Positions 17,936 to 26,658 of a stretch of DNA of 64,000 bases are shown here, in pieces. Source of the stretch: Paraburkholderia fynbosensis (GTDB lineage Bacteria; Pseudomonadota; Gammaproteobacteria; Burkholderiales; Burkholderiaceae); the NCBI RefSeq assembly GCF_902859935.1, contig NZ_CADIKI010000009.1, positions 186,001 through 250,000 of the forward strand, read 5' to 3'. The stretch's first letter is position 1. Each line of letters starts with the position of its first letter. Made by a program: the position numbers and the translations under genes. Under the pieces are notes generated by a model. That model did no database searches and was not told the origin of the DNA. It was given only the letters and a program-made list of their open reading frames with translations.

Positions 17936-18190
17936 TTGGCGTCGCGCAGACACAGCGCTCTTCTGGATCGCGAAGACGCGCCGCGCGGCATTCGCGTCAA
18001 TGCGGCCAGCCCCGGCCCGATCGACGTGCTTTCGCGAGCAATGCGGGGCTGCGCAAAAGCAACTGCGCCAGTCCGGTCAAGCCCTTCCGCCACGGTGCCG
18101 TTCAAGCGGATCGGGAACGTGCTAAAACCGCCTTTTTCCTTGCCGCCGACGACGCGTGGTATGCGACGCCCGCTGGAGGGGTGATCGACG
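17936..18190 (+). pseudogene. Remnant of a short-chain dehydrogenase/reductase gene
   Basis: A decayed C-terminal SDR segment. The frame around 17975-18100 reads APRGIRVNAASPGPIDV and then VPFKRIGN, both hallmark SDR segments. Immediately after about 18115 the match moves to another frame, AKTAFFLAADDAWYATPAGGVID, which corresponds to the usual AFFLASDDASYVTG...VDGG end. The N-terminal Rossmann half and catalytic YxxxK are missing. At least one frameshift plus truncation show it is inactive. Confidence 0.75.
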
Positions 18191-18561
18191 CGACGGCGGC
18201 CGGTCGCAAATCTGGCGGCACGACGAAGCGAACGGCCGGCGGGTTGTTCGCTACCGTGCTCGCGTGGGAGTCAAGGCCACGACAATTGAACGTCGGACAT
18301 CCTCGCGGGGGCTGTTGCGATACCTGCGGAAACAGGGCTTTAATGCAGTCTGCAGTGGTCCGCTGAAATGGATGGCCGCGCGGAGCCGGCGGCGGGCCGC
18401 CCCATCCGCCCTCGCGCAAGTCCTCGGCGGAGCCAAACGGATAGAGCGGCGCGCGGTCCTCGATTTTTTCGAGGCCGCCTGTCCGTCGGCATGCCGCCCG
18501 CGCGTCATTGTGATGGCGGCTCGATGTCATTCACCCGCCTCAACCCATGACGGAGGCTCAT
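18191..18561. other. Intergenic region
   Basis: No recognisable gene between the SDR remnant and the DGPF gene. It presumably carries the promoter of the DGPF/sigma operon. The long plus-strand open frame running through it is the 5' extension of the sigma factor frame and is not protein-like. Confidence 0.45.
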
Positions 18562-18930
18562 ATGCAATACCTGCTGATGATTTATTCCCAAGAAAACGGC
18601 TGGAACCAGATGACCGACAGCGAGCGGCAGCAAGGCGTCGCCGCGTACCAGGCGTACACCGAATCGTTGAAAAACGCGGGGGTTCTGCTGGGCGCCAACC
18701 GGCTGCAGAACACGAACGCGGCGACCACGGTGCGGCTCGTCGACGGCAAGCCGCAGGTCCTCGACGGACCGTATTCCGATTCGAAGGAGCAACTCGCCGG
18801 CTACTACCTCATCGACGTGCCGAACCTGGACGCCGCGATCGCGTGGGCGTCGCGTTGTCCCGGCGCGGCGCACGGCCTCATGGAAGTGCGCCCGGTGTGG
18901 ACTGCCCCCTACGACGCGCCATCCGCATGA
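18562..18930 (+). CDS. YCII/DGPF domain protein
   Basis: 122-residue protein of the YCII-related DGPF family. It opens MQYLLMIYSQE and contains VRLVDGKPQVLDGPYSDSKEQLAGYYLIDV, the DGPF signature with its conserved Tyr/Lys. Such proteins have a ferredoxin-like fold. The ATG at 18562 has a GGAGG ribosome binding site six bases upstream; the earlier ATG at 18547 has none. Its stop overlaps the start of the sigma factor gene (ATGA). DGPF genes next to this sigma class are the standard ECF42 arrangement. Confidence 0.9.
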   Translation: MQYLLMIYSQENGWNQMTDSERQQGVAAYQAYTESLKNAGVLLGANRLQNTNAATTVRLVDGKPQVLDGPYSDSKEQLAGYYLIDVPNLDAAIAWASRCPGAAHGLMEVRPVWTAPYDAPSA

Positions 18931-20195
18931 GTTCGTCCGGCTGCGGCCCTGACGCCGACGGCGCCGCGCGATCGATTGCCGAGGCGGTCGCGCGGCGCAG
19001 CTACGGCAAGCTCGTCGCGCTGCTGGCGATGCGCACGCGCGACGTCGCGGCAGCCGAGGACGCACTGGCCGACGCGTTTGCGGCCGCGCTCGCCGACTGG
19101 CCGGCGCGAGGCTGCCCGGCGAATCCCGAAGCATGGCTGATGACGGTCGCGCGCCGGCGGGCGATCGACGGCGCGCGCCATCGCCGCGTCGGCGACGACG
19201 TGGTCAATCAGCTCACGATCCTCGCCGACGAGGTCGACGAGCGTGAAGCGGGCGCGTTGCCCGACCGGCGGCTGGCGCTGCTGTTCGCGTGCACGCACCC
19301 TGCGCTCGAGGCCGCGATTCGCACGCCGCTGATGCTACAGGTGGTGCTCGGGCTCGAAGCGAAGACGATTGCCTCCGCGTTCCTGATGTCGCCCGCTGCG
19401 ATGAGCAAGCGCCTCGTGCGGGCGAAGAACAAGATCCGCGAAGCCGGCATTCCGTTCAGCGTGCCCGAGCGCGAGGAGTTGCCCGGCCGGCTGGCTGCGG
19501 TGCTGGAAGCGGCCTATGCCGTGTATGCGGAGGGGTGGACCGACCCGGTCGGCTGCGATAGCGGGCGGCGCGATCTCACCGGCGAGGCGCTGTTTCTCGC
19601 TCACTTGCTCGTCGAACTGTTGCCCGGGGAGCCGGAGGCGCTTGGTCTGCTGGCGCTGATGCTGTATGCACAGGCGCGTTGCGGCGCGCGACGCGATGCG
19701 GCGGGTGACTACGTGCCGCTGTCCGCTCAGGATCCTGCGAAATGGAATGCGCCGATGCTCGAGGCTGCCGACAGACTGCTGCGGCGCGCGAACACCTTCA
19801 ACGCAATCGGACGCTTTCAGCTGGAGGCCGCGCTGCAGTCGGCGCACGTGCACCGCTGCCAGACGCATTGTCCGAACTGGGACGAGGTCGTGCAGCTCTA
19901 CGATGCGCTGCTCGCGATTGCCGCGTCGCCGGTGGTCGCGGTGAACCGCGCGCTCGCTCTGGCGGAACGGGACGGCCCGCAGGCGGCGCTCGACGCGCTC
20001 GAGCCGTATGCGGACGATCCTCGGCTGGCCGACTACCAGCCATACTGGGCCGCGCGCGCCGATCTGCTCGCGCGGGCCGGCGTGACGGCCGAAGCGCTCG
20101 GCGCATACGAGCTGGCGATCGGACTCGAACGCGATCCGGCCGTGCGCCGGTTCCTGCAACGCAAGCGCGTCGAGCTGTCATCAGCGAGCAGTTAG
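18927..20195 (+). CDS. ECF42-like sigma factor with long C-terminal domain
   Basis: 422-residue sigma-70 family protein, twice the length of a normal ECF factor. Region 2 (about 10-80: LVALLAMRTRDVAAAEDALADAF) and region 4 (about 115-175: LMLQVVLGLEAKTIASAFLMSPAAMSKRLVRAKNKI) are followed by about 240 helical residues containing TPR-like repeats (RALALAERDGPQAALDALEPY). This architecture, together with the overlapping DGPF gene, matches the ECF42 group, where the C-terminal domain is needed for activity and no anti-sigma factor is used. Confidence 0.9.
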   Translation: MSSSGCGPDADGAARSIAEAVARRSYGKLVALLAMRTRDVAAAEDALADAFAAALADWPARGCPANPEAWLMTVARRRAIDGARHRRVGDDVVNQLTILADEVDEREAGALPDRRLALLFACTHPALEAAIRTPLMLQVVLGLEAKTIASAFLMSPAAMSKRLVRAKNKIREAGIPFSVPEREELPGRLAAVLEAAYAVYAEGWTDPVGCDSGRRDLTGEALFLAHLLVELLPGEPEALGLLALMLYAQARCGARRDAAGDYVPLSAQDPAKWNAPMLEAADRLLRRANTFNAIGRFQLEAALQSAHVHRCQTHCPNWDEVVQLYDALLAIAASPVVAVNRALALAERDGPQAALDALEPYADDPRLADYQPYWAARADLLARAGVTAEALGAYELAIGLERDPAVRRFLQRKRVELSSASS

Positions 20196-20308
20196 ACGGC
20201 GCGTTGCGTTCGCCACACCCGGCTGCAAGCTGCGCGCTAACTGCGTTCAGCCGCCCTGCCCGGGGAAGTGATGATGCACGGGAAAGAAATCACGCGCGCC
20301 AGGCCGTG

Positions 20309-21151
20309 TCAAAAGCCCAGACAAGCCGCACCGGCCGCGACGACCAGGCAGGCCAACCAGCGCTTTGCGCTTACTGTTTCGCGCAGGAACACTCGCCCGA
20401 TCAGCACCGCGAACACCACGCTGGTCTCGCGCAACGCCGACACCGTGCCCATCGCGCCCGACTGCAGCGCCCAGATCACGATGCCGTACGCCGCGATCGA
20501 TATCAGGCCGCCAACGAGCGACCAGCCGATTGCCCCAGGCGCCGCCCCTGCCGGCGACCACAGCGCCGTGAGCCCACGCGTCGCGATGAACAGTACCGGC
20601 ATCAGCCAATAGAACAGAAACATCCACGCGGTGTAGGCGAGCGCCTCGCCATCGGATAAGCGCACGCCGATGCCGTCGATCACGGTATAGACGGCGATCG
20701 TCACGCCGGTCGTCAGCGCGGCCAGCAAACCCGCACGCGAGACATGACGCCCCTCGAGTGCAATCGCGATGATGCCTCCCGAGATCATCACGATCCCGAG
20801 CACGTGCAAGGGGCCGACCGCCTCATGCGTGAAGAGCGCCGCGCCCAGCGTGACGAGCAACGGCGATGAGCCGCGCGCGACCGGATACGCCTGCGCCAGA
20901 TCATTGCGGCGGTATGACCGCACGAGGGTCGCGTTGTAGACGATATGCACGAGCCCCGAAGCGACGATGTACGGCCAGGCCGCGCTGGCCGGTAACGGCG
21001 TGAACAGGATCACGAGGGTGGAGACGGCCGCGATGGCGATGCTCATCCACGTCATGGACCGGAACCGGTCGTCGTTGCCGTGGAGCATCGCGTTCCAGCT
21101 TGCGTGCAGGACGGCGGCGAGGAGGACGAAACCGCCGGTATAACTGAGCAT
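20309..21151 (-). CDS. DMT-superfamily permease (EamA-like)
   Basis: 280-residue membrane protein with ten predicted helices in two EamA repeats (about 5-140 and 145-275). Characteristic pieces are ASGLVHIVYNATLVRSYRRNDLAQAYPVARGSSPLLV and ALRETSVVFAVLIGRVFLRE. It is divergent from a LysR regulator with a 97-base gap, so that regulator may control it. Substrate unknown. Confidence 0.88.
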   Translation of the reverse strand: MLSYTGGFVLLAAVLHASWNAMLHGNDDRFRSMTWMSIAIAAVSTLVILFTPLPASAAWPYIVASGLVHIVYNATLVRSYRRNDLAQAYPVARGSSPLLVTLGAALFTHEAVGPLHVLGIVMISGGIIAIALEGRHVSRAGLLAALTTGVTIAVYTVIDGIGVRLSDGEALAYTAWMFLFYWLMPVLFIATRGLTALWSPAGAAPGAIGWSLVGGLISIAAYGIVIWALQSGAMGTVSALRETSVVFAVLIGRVFLRETVSAKRWLACLVVAAGAACLGF

Positions 21152-21248
21152 GCGCGCCCCGGAGAATTGGATGCCGGAAGAATATCTATCTTGTGGCGCC
21201 GCGGCAAACCAGATAAATTGCCCATTCGAGTTAGATTAACTATTTCGA

Positions 21249-22157
21249 ATGAAACGGGTATTGCCGCCACTAAATGCATTGCGCGCCTTCGAGGCCGCAG
21301 GCCGCCTCGGCAGCTTCAAGGAGGCCGCGGCGGAACTGAACGTCACTCAGGGTGCGGTGAGTCAGCACGTGCGGCTGCTCGAGGAGTGGCTCGGCGCGGC
21401 GTTATTCGAACGGCACAACCGGCGCGTGTTGCTGACGCCGGCGGCAAAGGCCTATCTTGCGGAGGTCGGCCCTCTGTTCGAGCAACTCTCGCAAGCCACC
21501 GCCCGATATGGTTTCCCGGAACCCATCTCGCGGACCCTGTCCGTCAACGCGCCCGCGACATTCACGTTGCGTTGGCTGGTACCGAGACTGGCTCAATTCC
21601 GCGCGGAGCATCCCGATGTGGATGTCAAGGTCGAGACGTCGAACGAACCGGTGGAGAGTGTGGAGCAGACCTTTGACGTCATCATCCGGGGCGGCCCGGA
21701 CACGTTCTATGGCTACTCGATGCGGCTTTTCCTTTCCGAGGAAAGGCTTCCGGTCTGTAGCCCGGCGCTCCTGCTGCGACTACCGCTGCGCACGCCGGGC
21801 GATATGCGGCAGCATACGTTTTTGCACACGTCGAGTCTGCCGCGACTCTGGCCAGACTGGCTGGCGCGGGTCGGAATCCCTGCCCTGAAGCCGGCTGCGA
21901 CGCTGACCTTCGACCACTTCTATCTGACTTTGCAAGCCGCCATCGACGGAATAGGGATCGCAATGGGACCGACTGCGCTCGTAGCCGACGATCTCGCGGC
22001 TGGCCGGCTCGTCGCTCCGTTCGACGGCCCCCGTCTGCCGTCGCGGAGCTATTGCACTTACGTTGCGGACGGGAAGTCGGACGATGAACTGGTCGTGCTG
22101 TTCCGCTCGTGGCTCGAGCGTGCGGGGATGGGTTCGCGAACGGAGACGGCCAATTAG
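21249..22157 (+). CDS. LysR-type transcriptional regulator (GcvA-like)
   Basis: 302-residue LysR regulator. The N-terminal winged helix (LNALRAFEAAGRLGSFKEAAAELNVTQGAVSQHVRLLEEWLG) matches the GcvA/AmpR subgroup. The effector domain covers about 90-295. Divergent from the DMT permease at 21151, sharing a short AT-containing gap, which makes the permease its most likely target. The effector is unknown. Confidence 0.9.
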   Translation: MKRVLPPLNALRAFEAAGRLGSFKEAAAELNVTQGAVSQHVRLLEEWLGAALFERHNRRVLLTPAAKAYLAEVGPLFEQLSQATARYGFPEPISRTLSVNAPATFTLRWLVPRLAQFRAEHPDVDVKVETSNEPVESVEQTFDVIIRGGPDTFYGYSMRLFLSEERLPVCSPALLLRLPLRTPGDMRQHTFLHTSSLPRLWPDWLARVGIPALKPAATLTFDHFYLTLQAAIDGIGIAMGPTALVADDLAAGRLVAPFDGPRLPSRSYCTYVADGKSDDELVVLFRSWLERAGMGSRTETAN

Positions 22158-22291
22158 GTGCGAGTTTGGTGGGCGTATCTGTGATCGTTCTTCGTGACTC
22201 AAGTCGGACGGTCGCCGACACGGTAAGCAGGTGTGCATGCAGTCCCACCTGGCGACGCCATGTGAGGCCTGCCAAAAGTCCGTTGGTCCAC

Positions 22292-23101
22292 TCACACCTC
22301 CTCCGGCGCACAATGCACGGCAAATTTCACGAGCTTTGCCGCCCCGAAAGTGTTGCTTATCGCGACATCGGCGGCATCGCGTCCGCGGGCCATCAATACG
22401 CGCCCAGCGCGCGGCACGTTGTTGCGCGGATCGAATGTCTGCCAGCAGCCGCCGACATAAGCTTCGAACCAGGCCGCGAAGTCCATGGCACTGTGGGGCG
22501 GAGGCACGCCGATGTCACTAATGTATCCCGTGCAGTAACGGGCAGGAATGTTCATGGCTCGGCACAATGCAACTGCCAGATGAGCGAAATCGCGGCACAC
22601 GCCCTGTCGCTCGTGGTAGACCTGCCACGCTGTTTTGGTCGGCCGGGCAAACTCGTAGCCGAAGACAATATGGCGATGAACGAAGTCACAGATCGCTTGC
22701 ACCCGATCGCGTCCGGGCGGCGATTGGCCGAAAAGCTGCCACGCAACGTCGGACAACAGATCGGTCTCGCAGTAGCGGCTACCCAGTAGAAACACCATGC
22801 ATTCGTTGGGCAATTCCTCGACCGGATGCTGGTGACCGTCAGGCTCCCGTTCTTCGGGTTGGCCGGAAATTTCGAGCAACGCGCTCGTCGACATTTCGAT
22901 TCGACCCGGCGGGGCGACGAGGCGGCTGCACAGATTACCGAAACCATCCCGATACTGCAGGATGCTTACTGCCGGATCGACGACAAGCAGATCCGCCTGC
23001 AACATATCTTGCGCCCGTGAGAAGTGCGTATTGAGCATCAGCATCATCGGGGTGTACTGCTCGCACTCGTAAATCAGTTCATAACCAACACGGAGTTTCA
23101 T
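22292..23101 (-). CDS. Transglutaminase-like protein
   Basis: 269-residue protein with an N-terminal beta domain (about 1-115) and a transglutaminase/cysteine-protease core (about 130-240). The catalytic Cys is C169 in RQGVCRDFAHLA and the Asp is in TFDPRN. At the usual histidine position the sequence is DFAAW, with Ala209 where HAW would be expected. The conserved tail GRVLMARGRDAADVAISNTFG is typical of the group. Whether the enzyme is active is uncertain. The ATG at 23101 follows GGGAAGG; the longer in-frame start has none. Confidence 0.85.
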   Translation of the reverse strand: MKLRVGYELIYECEQYTPMMLMLNTHFSRAQDMLQADLLVVDPAVSILQYRDGFGNLCSRLVAPPGRIEMSTSALLEISGQPEEREPDGHQHPVEELPNECMVFLLGSRYCETDLLSDVAWQLFGQSPPGRDRVQAICDFVHRHIVFGYEFARPTKTAWQVYHERQGVCRDFAHLAVALCRAMNIPARYCTGYISDIGVPPPHSAMDFAAWFEAYVGGCWQTFDPRNNVPRAGRVLMARGRDAADVAISNTFGAAKLVKFAVHCAPEEV

Positions 23102-23648
23102 TGCGGCGGCCTTCCCTATAGGCGAACAGTGAGGCCTCGCGGCCCACTCATGTCGTTTCACCTGATCAAAGGGTCACTGGTGGTGCCGAAGACCGCTGTG
23201 ACAGGGCAATCAGGCCTTCGCTTCAGAGAGGAACTGCACAGCGTTTCAACCGAACGTTTCGGCCCGGGTGTGCGATCTGGCAGATATCGTGCCCCAGCAT
23301 ACACCGGCGAAAAAAACCTTAAACATCCTTATTTTTCGCTTTCTTATCAAACACTGCGGTCTCGCGGATACGCGTCGTCACATGCCGGTGCATGCCGCGC
23401 GATACATGACGGCCTTGCGTGCACCGTGTTGATGCGACGAACTGCGAAACACATGAAAGCGTGCTTCGCGATTGGGCTTGCAACGCTGTGGCAAAGAGCG
23501 CATTGTTATAGGGTTCGATGTGCGCGATCGTTCAATGCGCAGCGCCGACCGTAAGCTGGCAAGCATTCGTTCACGCCGCTCATGGAGAGGCCGATCACAA
23601 GACCCCGTCGCAGTCGCGCAGCGGTCTGAAACACCTATTGGAACCAGC
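23102..23648. other. Intergenic region
   Basis: No convincing gene in about 550 bases between the transglutaminase-like gene and the small plus-strand genes. A short AT-rich patch at 23310-23350 may be a promoter for one side. Open frames on both strands here are short and lack family resemblance. Confidence 0.4.
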
Positions 23649-23834
23649 ATGCAAAACCGAACCAAAGCCTATTCGTCGTCGCCAGCGAGGCAAAGCGACT
23701 TCATCGCGACTCAGAAGGAACGCGCCGCCGCACTGGCGAAGGCGGAAAGCGAGCGCGCCCAGAAGCGGTGCGATAACGACGCTCGCATCGACGTCAACGC
23801 GAGCAAGTGGCGATATACCCGCGTCGGTGAATAG
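23649..23834 (+). CDS. Small hypothetical protein (61 aa)
   Basis: A short, charged, Ala/Lys/Arg-rich protein (MQNRTKAYSSSPARQ...WRYTRVGE) with no recognised family. It ends 17 bases before the DUF1488 gene on the same strand, which supports it as a genuine small gene in a two-gene unit. The ribosome binding site is weak. Confidence 0.4.
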   Translation: MQNRTKAYSSSPARQSDFIATQKERAAALAKAESERAQKRCDNDARIDVNASKWRYTRVGE

Positions 23835-23851
23835 CAGGGAAAAACGGCGTC

Positions 23852-24100
23852 ATGCTCAACTTTCCTAATCCTAGTCGAGTCTATGACGCCTCCAGACACG
23901 GTGTGTGCTTCTGGGGCTACGACAATTCCCGCGAGGTTGCCTTCTTGGTCGACGACAAAATGCTCAAGAAGCTGAATCCAGACATACTTGAGGACGAGCT
24001 CGCGTTGCTGGCCGCGTTCGACCGCAACCGCGTCCAGATTCTGGAATTCGCCAGAAACGTCTACAACGGCGGCACGCAGAGCAGGTACACGATCTCGTGA
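23852..24100 (+). CDS. DUF1488 family protein
   Basis: 82-residue protein of the DUF1488 family, common in Burkholderiaceae and of unknown function. Typical features are the NFPNPSRVYDASRHGVCFWGYDNSREVAFLVDD start and the AFDRNRVQILEFARNVY end. An AGGGA ribosome binding site precedes the ATG. A second, more diverged DUF1488 gene lies at 27281-27541. Confidence 0.85.
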   Translation: MLNFPNPSRVYDASRHGVCFWGYDNSREVAFLVDDKMLKKLNPDILEDELALLAAFDRNRVQILEFARNVYNGGTQSRYTIS

Positions 24101-24157
24101 ATCCTGGCGGCTAGCGGCCGATTGGATCTACCAGTGTCCACCCTTTACCATCCGCCA

Positions 24158-24775
24158 TCAGTGCGCCACGACAACCGCGTGCGCCTGAATCTTCCCTTCA
24201 ACGGGCCCCGTGCCGAATCGCTCGGCGATCGCCGTCGCGCACGCTGACATCGCCTCCTTCACAGCGCCGCCAGAACGGGCCTCAATCTCATTGCGCAAGG
24301 GCGTTCCCTGGCAGTAGGCGACGGCCGGCTCGCGAGCCGATGCCGCGCGGCTGCGTGCCGCGATCGTCTCGAAGCGCGGCGCCGCACCAAAGCCCGCCTC
24401 CGCGGGATCGCATGAAATCACTTGCCTGTCGACATAGCCATGCGGCGTGCGCGCCATGAAACGTGGCGGGTCCGTTGGCAAGAGACCCGCGAGCGCCGTC
24501 GTGACGGTATCGGCAAATTGGTTTTCCTTGATGCGATCCCAGACGTTGAACAGCAGCACGCCACCGTGCCGAAGTACGCGCCGAGCTTCAAAAACGCTCG
24601 CGCTTTGTCCGCGAAGAACATGACGCTGAACTGTCAGGCGCCGATGTCGAAACTCGTGTCTTCGAAAGGCAGGCGGGTCGCGCCCGCCTGTTGTCACGCC
24701 ACCGGCCTCCGGGTGCCGATCGTTGCGGCACGATCGAGCATGGGCTGCCTCGTTGAGCCGTGCCTGCCCGCGTGG
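24158..24775 (-). pseudogene. Decayed class I SAM-dependent methyltransferase gene
   Basis: Broken methyltransferase. Following the minus strand, homology runs PMLDRAATIGTRRPVA, stop (TGA 24696-24694, where Trp is expected), QQAGATRLPFEDTSFDIGA, stop (TGA 24636-24634, where Cys is expected), QFSVMFFADKARAF, then a frameshift near 24590 to EARRVLRHGGVLLFNVWDRIKENQFADTV, and an intact C-terminal part to 24158. A further frameshift lies near 24755 before PMLD. The SAM-binding glycine motif is not recognisable. It was a ubiquinone/menaquinone-biosynthesis-like methyltransferase. Two stops and two frameshifts make it a clear pseudogene. Confidence 0.85.
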
Positions 24776-24817
24776 GCGACCGGTGCGGATAAGCCGTTCG
24801 GCAAGGCAGCCTCAAAA

Positions 24818-24837
24818 TACTGTATAAAAACACAGTA
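24818..24837. promoter_or_regulatory. LexA (SOS) box upstream of the AlkB-like gene
   Basis: The 20-bp site TACTG-TATAAAAACA-CAGTA fits the proteobacterial LexA consensus (TACTG, ten AT-rich bases, CAGTA) with perfect half-sites. It ends 40 bases before the alkB-like start codon and overlaps a TATAAT-like -10 element at 24836-24841, the right place to block transcription. LexA control is inferred from the match. Confidence 0.8.
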
Positions 24838-24877
24838 TAATGAAATGCCCTGACCGTTCCGCGCCACCAACCTCGCC

Positions 24878-25459
24878 ATGGTGTCCCAGCCTAGCCTGTT
24901 CGCCCCAGAGCCCGTGTCCGTTCTCCACGATCGGGAGGGCGGCATCCGCTACCTGCCCGAGGCAGTGCCGGCCGCCATCGCGCAGCGTTGGTTCGACCAA
25001 GCGCGTCAGAACATCGCCTGGATCAGCCAGCAACGCATGATGTACGAGCGCGAAGTCGCCGTACCGCGACTGCTTGCCACGTTTTCGCGCGAATCCGCCG
25101 ACCTGCCCGCGCCGTTAGCCGAGGCATTCGAGGCCGTGCGCGCACTCGTCGGCGCGCCGTTCAATCGGGTCGGCCTCAATCTGTATCGCGACGGCAGCGA
25201 CAGCGTCGCGCTCCACAGCGACAAGACCGAGCGGCTAGTGCCTGCGCAGCCTATCGCGATCATCTCGCTCGGCGCGAGCCGCCGCATGTCGATCCGTCCG
25301 AAGGTGGGCGCGGGCGGGGTGCTCCATGTCGAACTGGAAGCGGGCAGTTGCCTCGTCATGAGCTATGCGGCGCAGTTCACGCATGAGCATGGCATTCCCA
25401 AGCGGCCGGGCGAGAGCGAGCCGCGCATCAGCTTGGCGTTCCGGTGCTTCGTCGATTGA
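24878..25459 (+). CDS. alkB: AlkB-like 2-oxoglutarate/Fe(II)-dependent dioxygenase
   Basis: 193-residue dioxygenase of the AlkB fold (ALKBH2/3-like length and order). Iron ligands are H113 and D115 (LHSDKTE) and H171 (THEHGIPK); 2-oxoglutarate is bound by R183 and R189 in EPRISLAFR. Related enzymes demethylate alkylated bases such as 1-methyladenine and 3-methylcytosine. A LexA-type box sits in the promoter, so induction with the SOS response is likely. The true start could be a few codons different because the ribosome binding site is weak. It is divergent from the methyltransferase pseudogene. Confidence 0.9.
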   Translation: MVSQPSLFAPEPVSVLHDREGGIRYLPEAVPAAIAQRWFDQARQNIAWISQQRMMYEREVAVPRLLATFSRESADLPAPLAEAFEAVRALVGAPFNRVGLNLYRDGSDSVALHSDKTERLVPAQPIAIISLGASRRMSIRPKVGAGGVLHVELEAGSCLVMSYAAQFTHEHGIPKRPGESEPRISLAFRCFVD

Positions 25460-25606
25460 AGGGGACTTCACGTGTGCCTCGCAACAGGGATGAATTCCCG
25501 CGACGCTAGAGGCCGCCAAGAGGTTTTCGATGCCACCTCATCGCCGGATGTGTCTCTGCACCCATGGCTCCGACTCAGCATCGGAACCTCACACGCCATC
25601 CACGCC

Positions 25607-26278
25607 TCAGCCCGCGTAAATTTCCGGATTGTCGACAAGCGGCAGGAATTCCCCGGTGCGCCCATCGAGCGCGAGCATTACGCCGGTTTCGATCTGGAAA
25701 ATCCAGCCATGCAATTGCAAGGTCTTATTGGCGAGTCCGACGGCCACAGAAGGATGCGTGCGGATATTGCCAAGCTGCGCGATCACGTTGTCCTTGACCA
25801 GCGCATCGAGACGTTCGGCATCCGAAGCATAGGTGCGTGAGGCATTGACCGCCTTGGCCGCATCCGCGTGACGCAGCCAGCCTGCCACCGCCGGCAGATG
25901 ATCGAGATTCATGCAGGTCGAGATCGCCGTCATTGCGCCGCAGTTGGAGTGGCCGCAAATCACGATATCGCGCACGCCCAGCACCGCCACCGCGTACTCG
26001 ACGGTGGCCGACACCCCGCCCGGTTCCGGACCATACGACGGCACGATGTTGCCGGCGTTTCGAATCACGAACAGCGCGCCTGGCTCGACCTGTGTAAGCA
26101 ACTCGGGAACCACGCGGCTGTCCGAGCAGGTCACGAAAAGCGTGCTCGGACTTTGCGCCGCCGACAAACGCTTGAACAACGCGATCTGCTGCGGAAAGAC
26201 GTCGCGTTGAAAGCGGATGAACCCTTTAATGATTTCCTGCACGATGTTCTCCAGACAATCGGGGACTACGTTCGCCAT
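25607..26278 (-). CDS. Beta-class carbonic anhydrase
   Basis: 223-residue beta-carbonic anhydrase interconverting CO2 and bicarbonate. Zinc ligands are C51 in CSDSR (with the D53-R55 catalytic dyad) and His and Cys in CGHSNCGA. The start at 26278 (MANVVPD) is preferred over an ATG eight codons earlier. Single-gene unit; no cynS or SulP transporter gene beside it. Confidence 0.93.
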   Translation of the reverse strand: MANVVPDCLENIVQEIIKGFIRFQRDVFPQQIALFKRLSAAQSPSTLFVTCSDSRVVPELLTQVEPGALFVIRNAGNIVPSYGPEPGGVSATVEYAVAVLGVRDIVICGHSNCGAMTAISTCMNLDHLPAVAGWLRHADAAKAVNASRTYASDAERLDALVKDNVIAQLGNIRTHPSVAVGLANKTLQLHGWIFQIETGVMLALDGRTGEFLPLVDNPEIYAG

Positions 26279-26658
26279 GCATGTGCGGGCGAGCCGCGGC
26301 ATGCGTGCTATCGATTGGCGTGACTATACCGTAGCCGCGCGCGGCGGGCTGCGCGCAGCCGACATGAACGCCTGCGGCGGAGATCCGAGGTGAAGAACAG
26401 AAAAAGAATCCCGAACTGGCGCGCCTTCATGAGGAACCCTGCGCGCCGTTCGCGGCACTTGAAAAAAACCCCGGCTGTTTCCAGCCGGGGCCAACTCTCT
26501 CGCTCGCACACCGGAAGTCGTGCGTGCATGACTACTGTACCTGCGTCGAGGAAGCGGATATAGACGTTGCGCTGGAAGGGTCCGTTGCGCCACGGCGCGA
26601 ATCCGGGCACGTCGCGCCGGTCGCCGAAGCGCTGCATCGCGCAGCGCAGCGCATTGAA
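26279..26658. other. Intergenic region with terminator
   Basis: No gene seen apart from the terminator at 26467-26490. The stretch holds the promoter of the carbonic anhydrase gene and the 3' region of the DUF4148 gene. Confidence 0.45.
26461..26490 (-). terminator. Terminator downstream of the DUF4148 gene
   Basis: The stem CCCCGGCTG paired with CAGCCGGGG around a short loop, followed on the minus strand by a run of seven T residues. It lies about 170 bases after the DUF4148 stop and would end that transcript. Confidence 0.8.
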
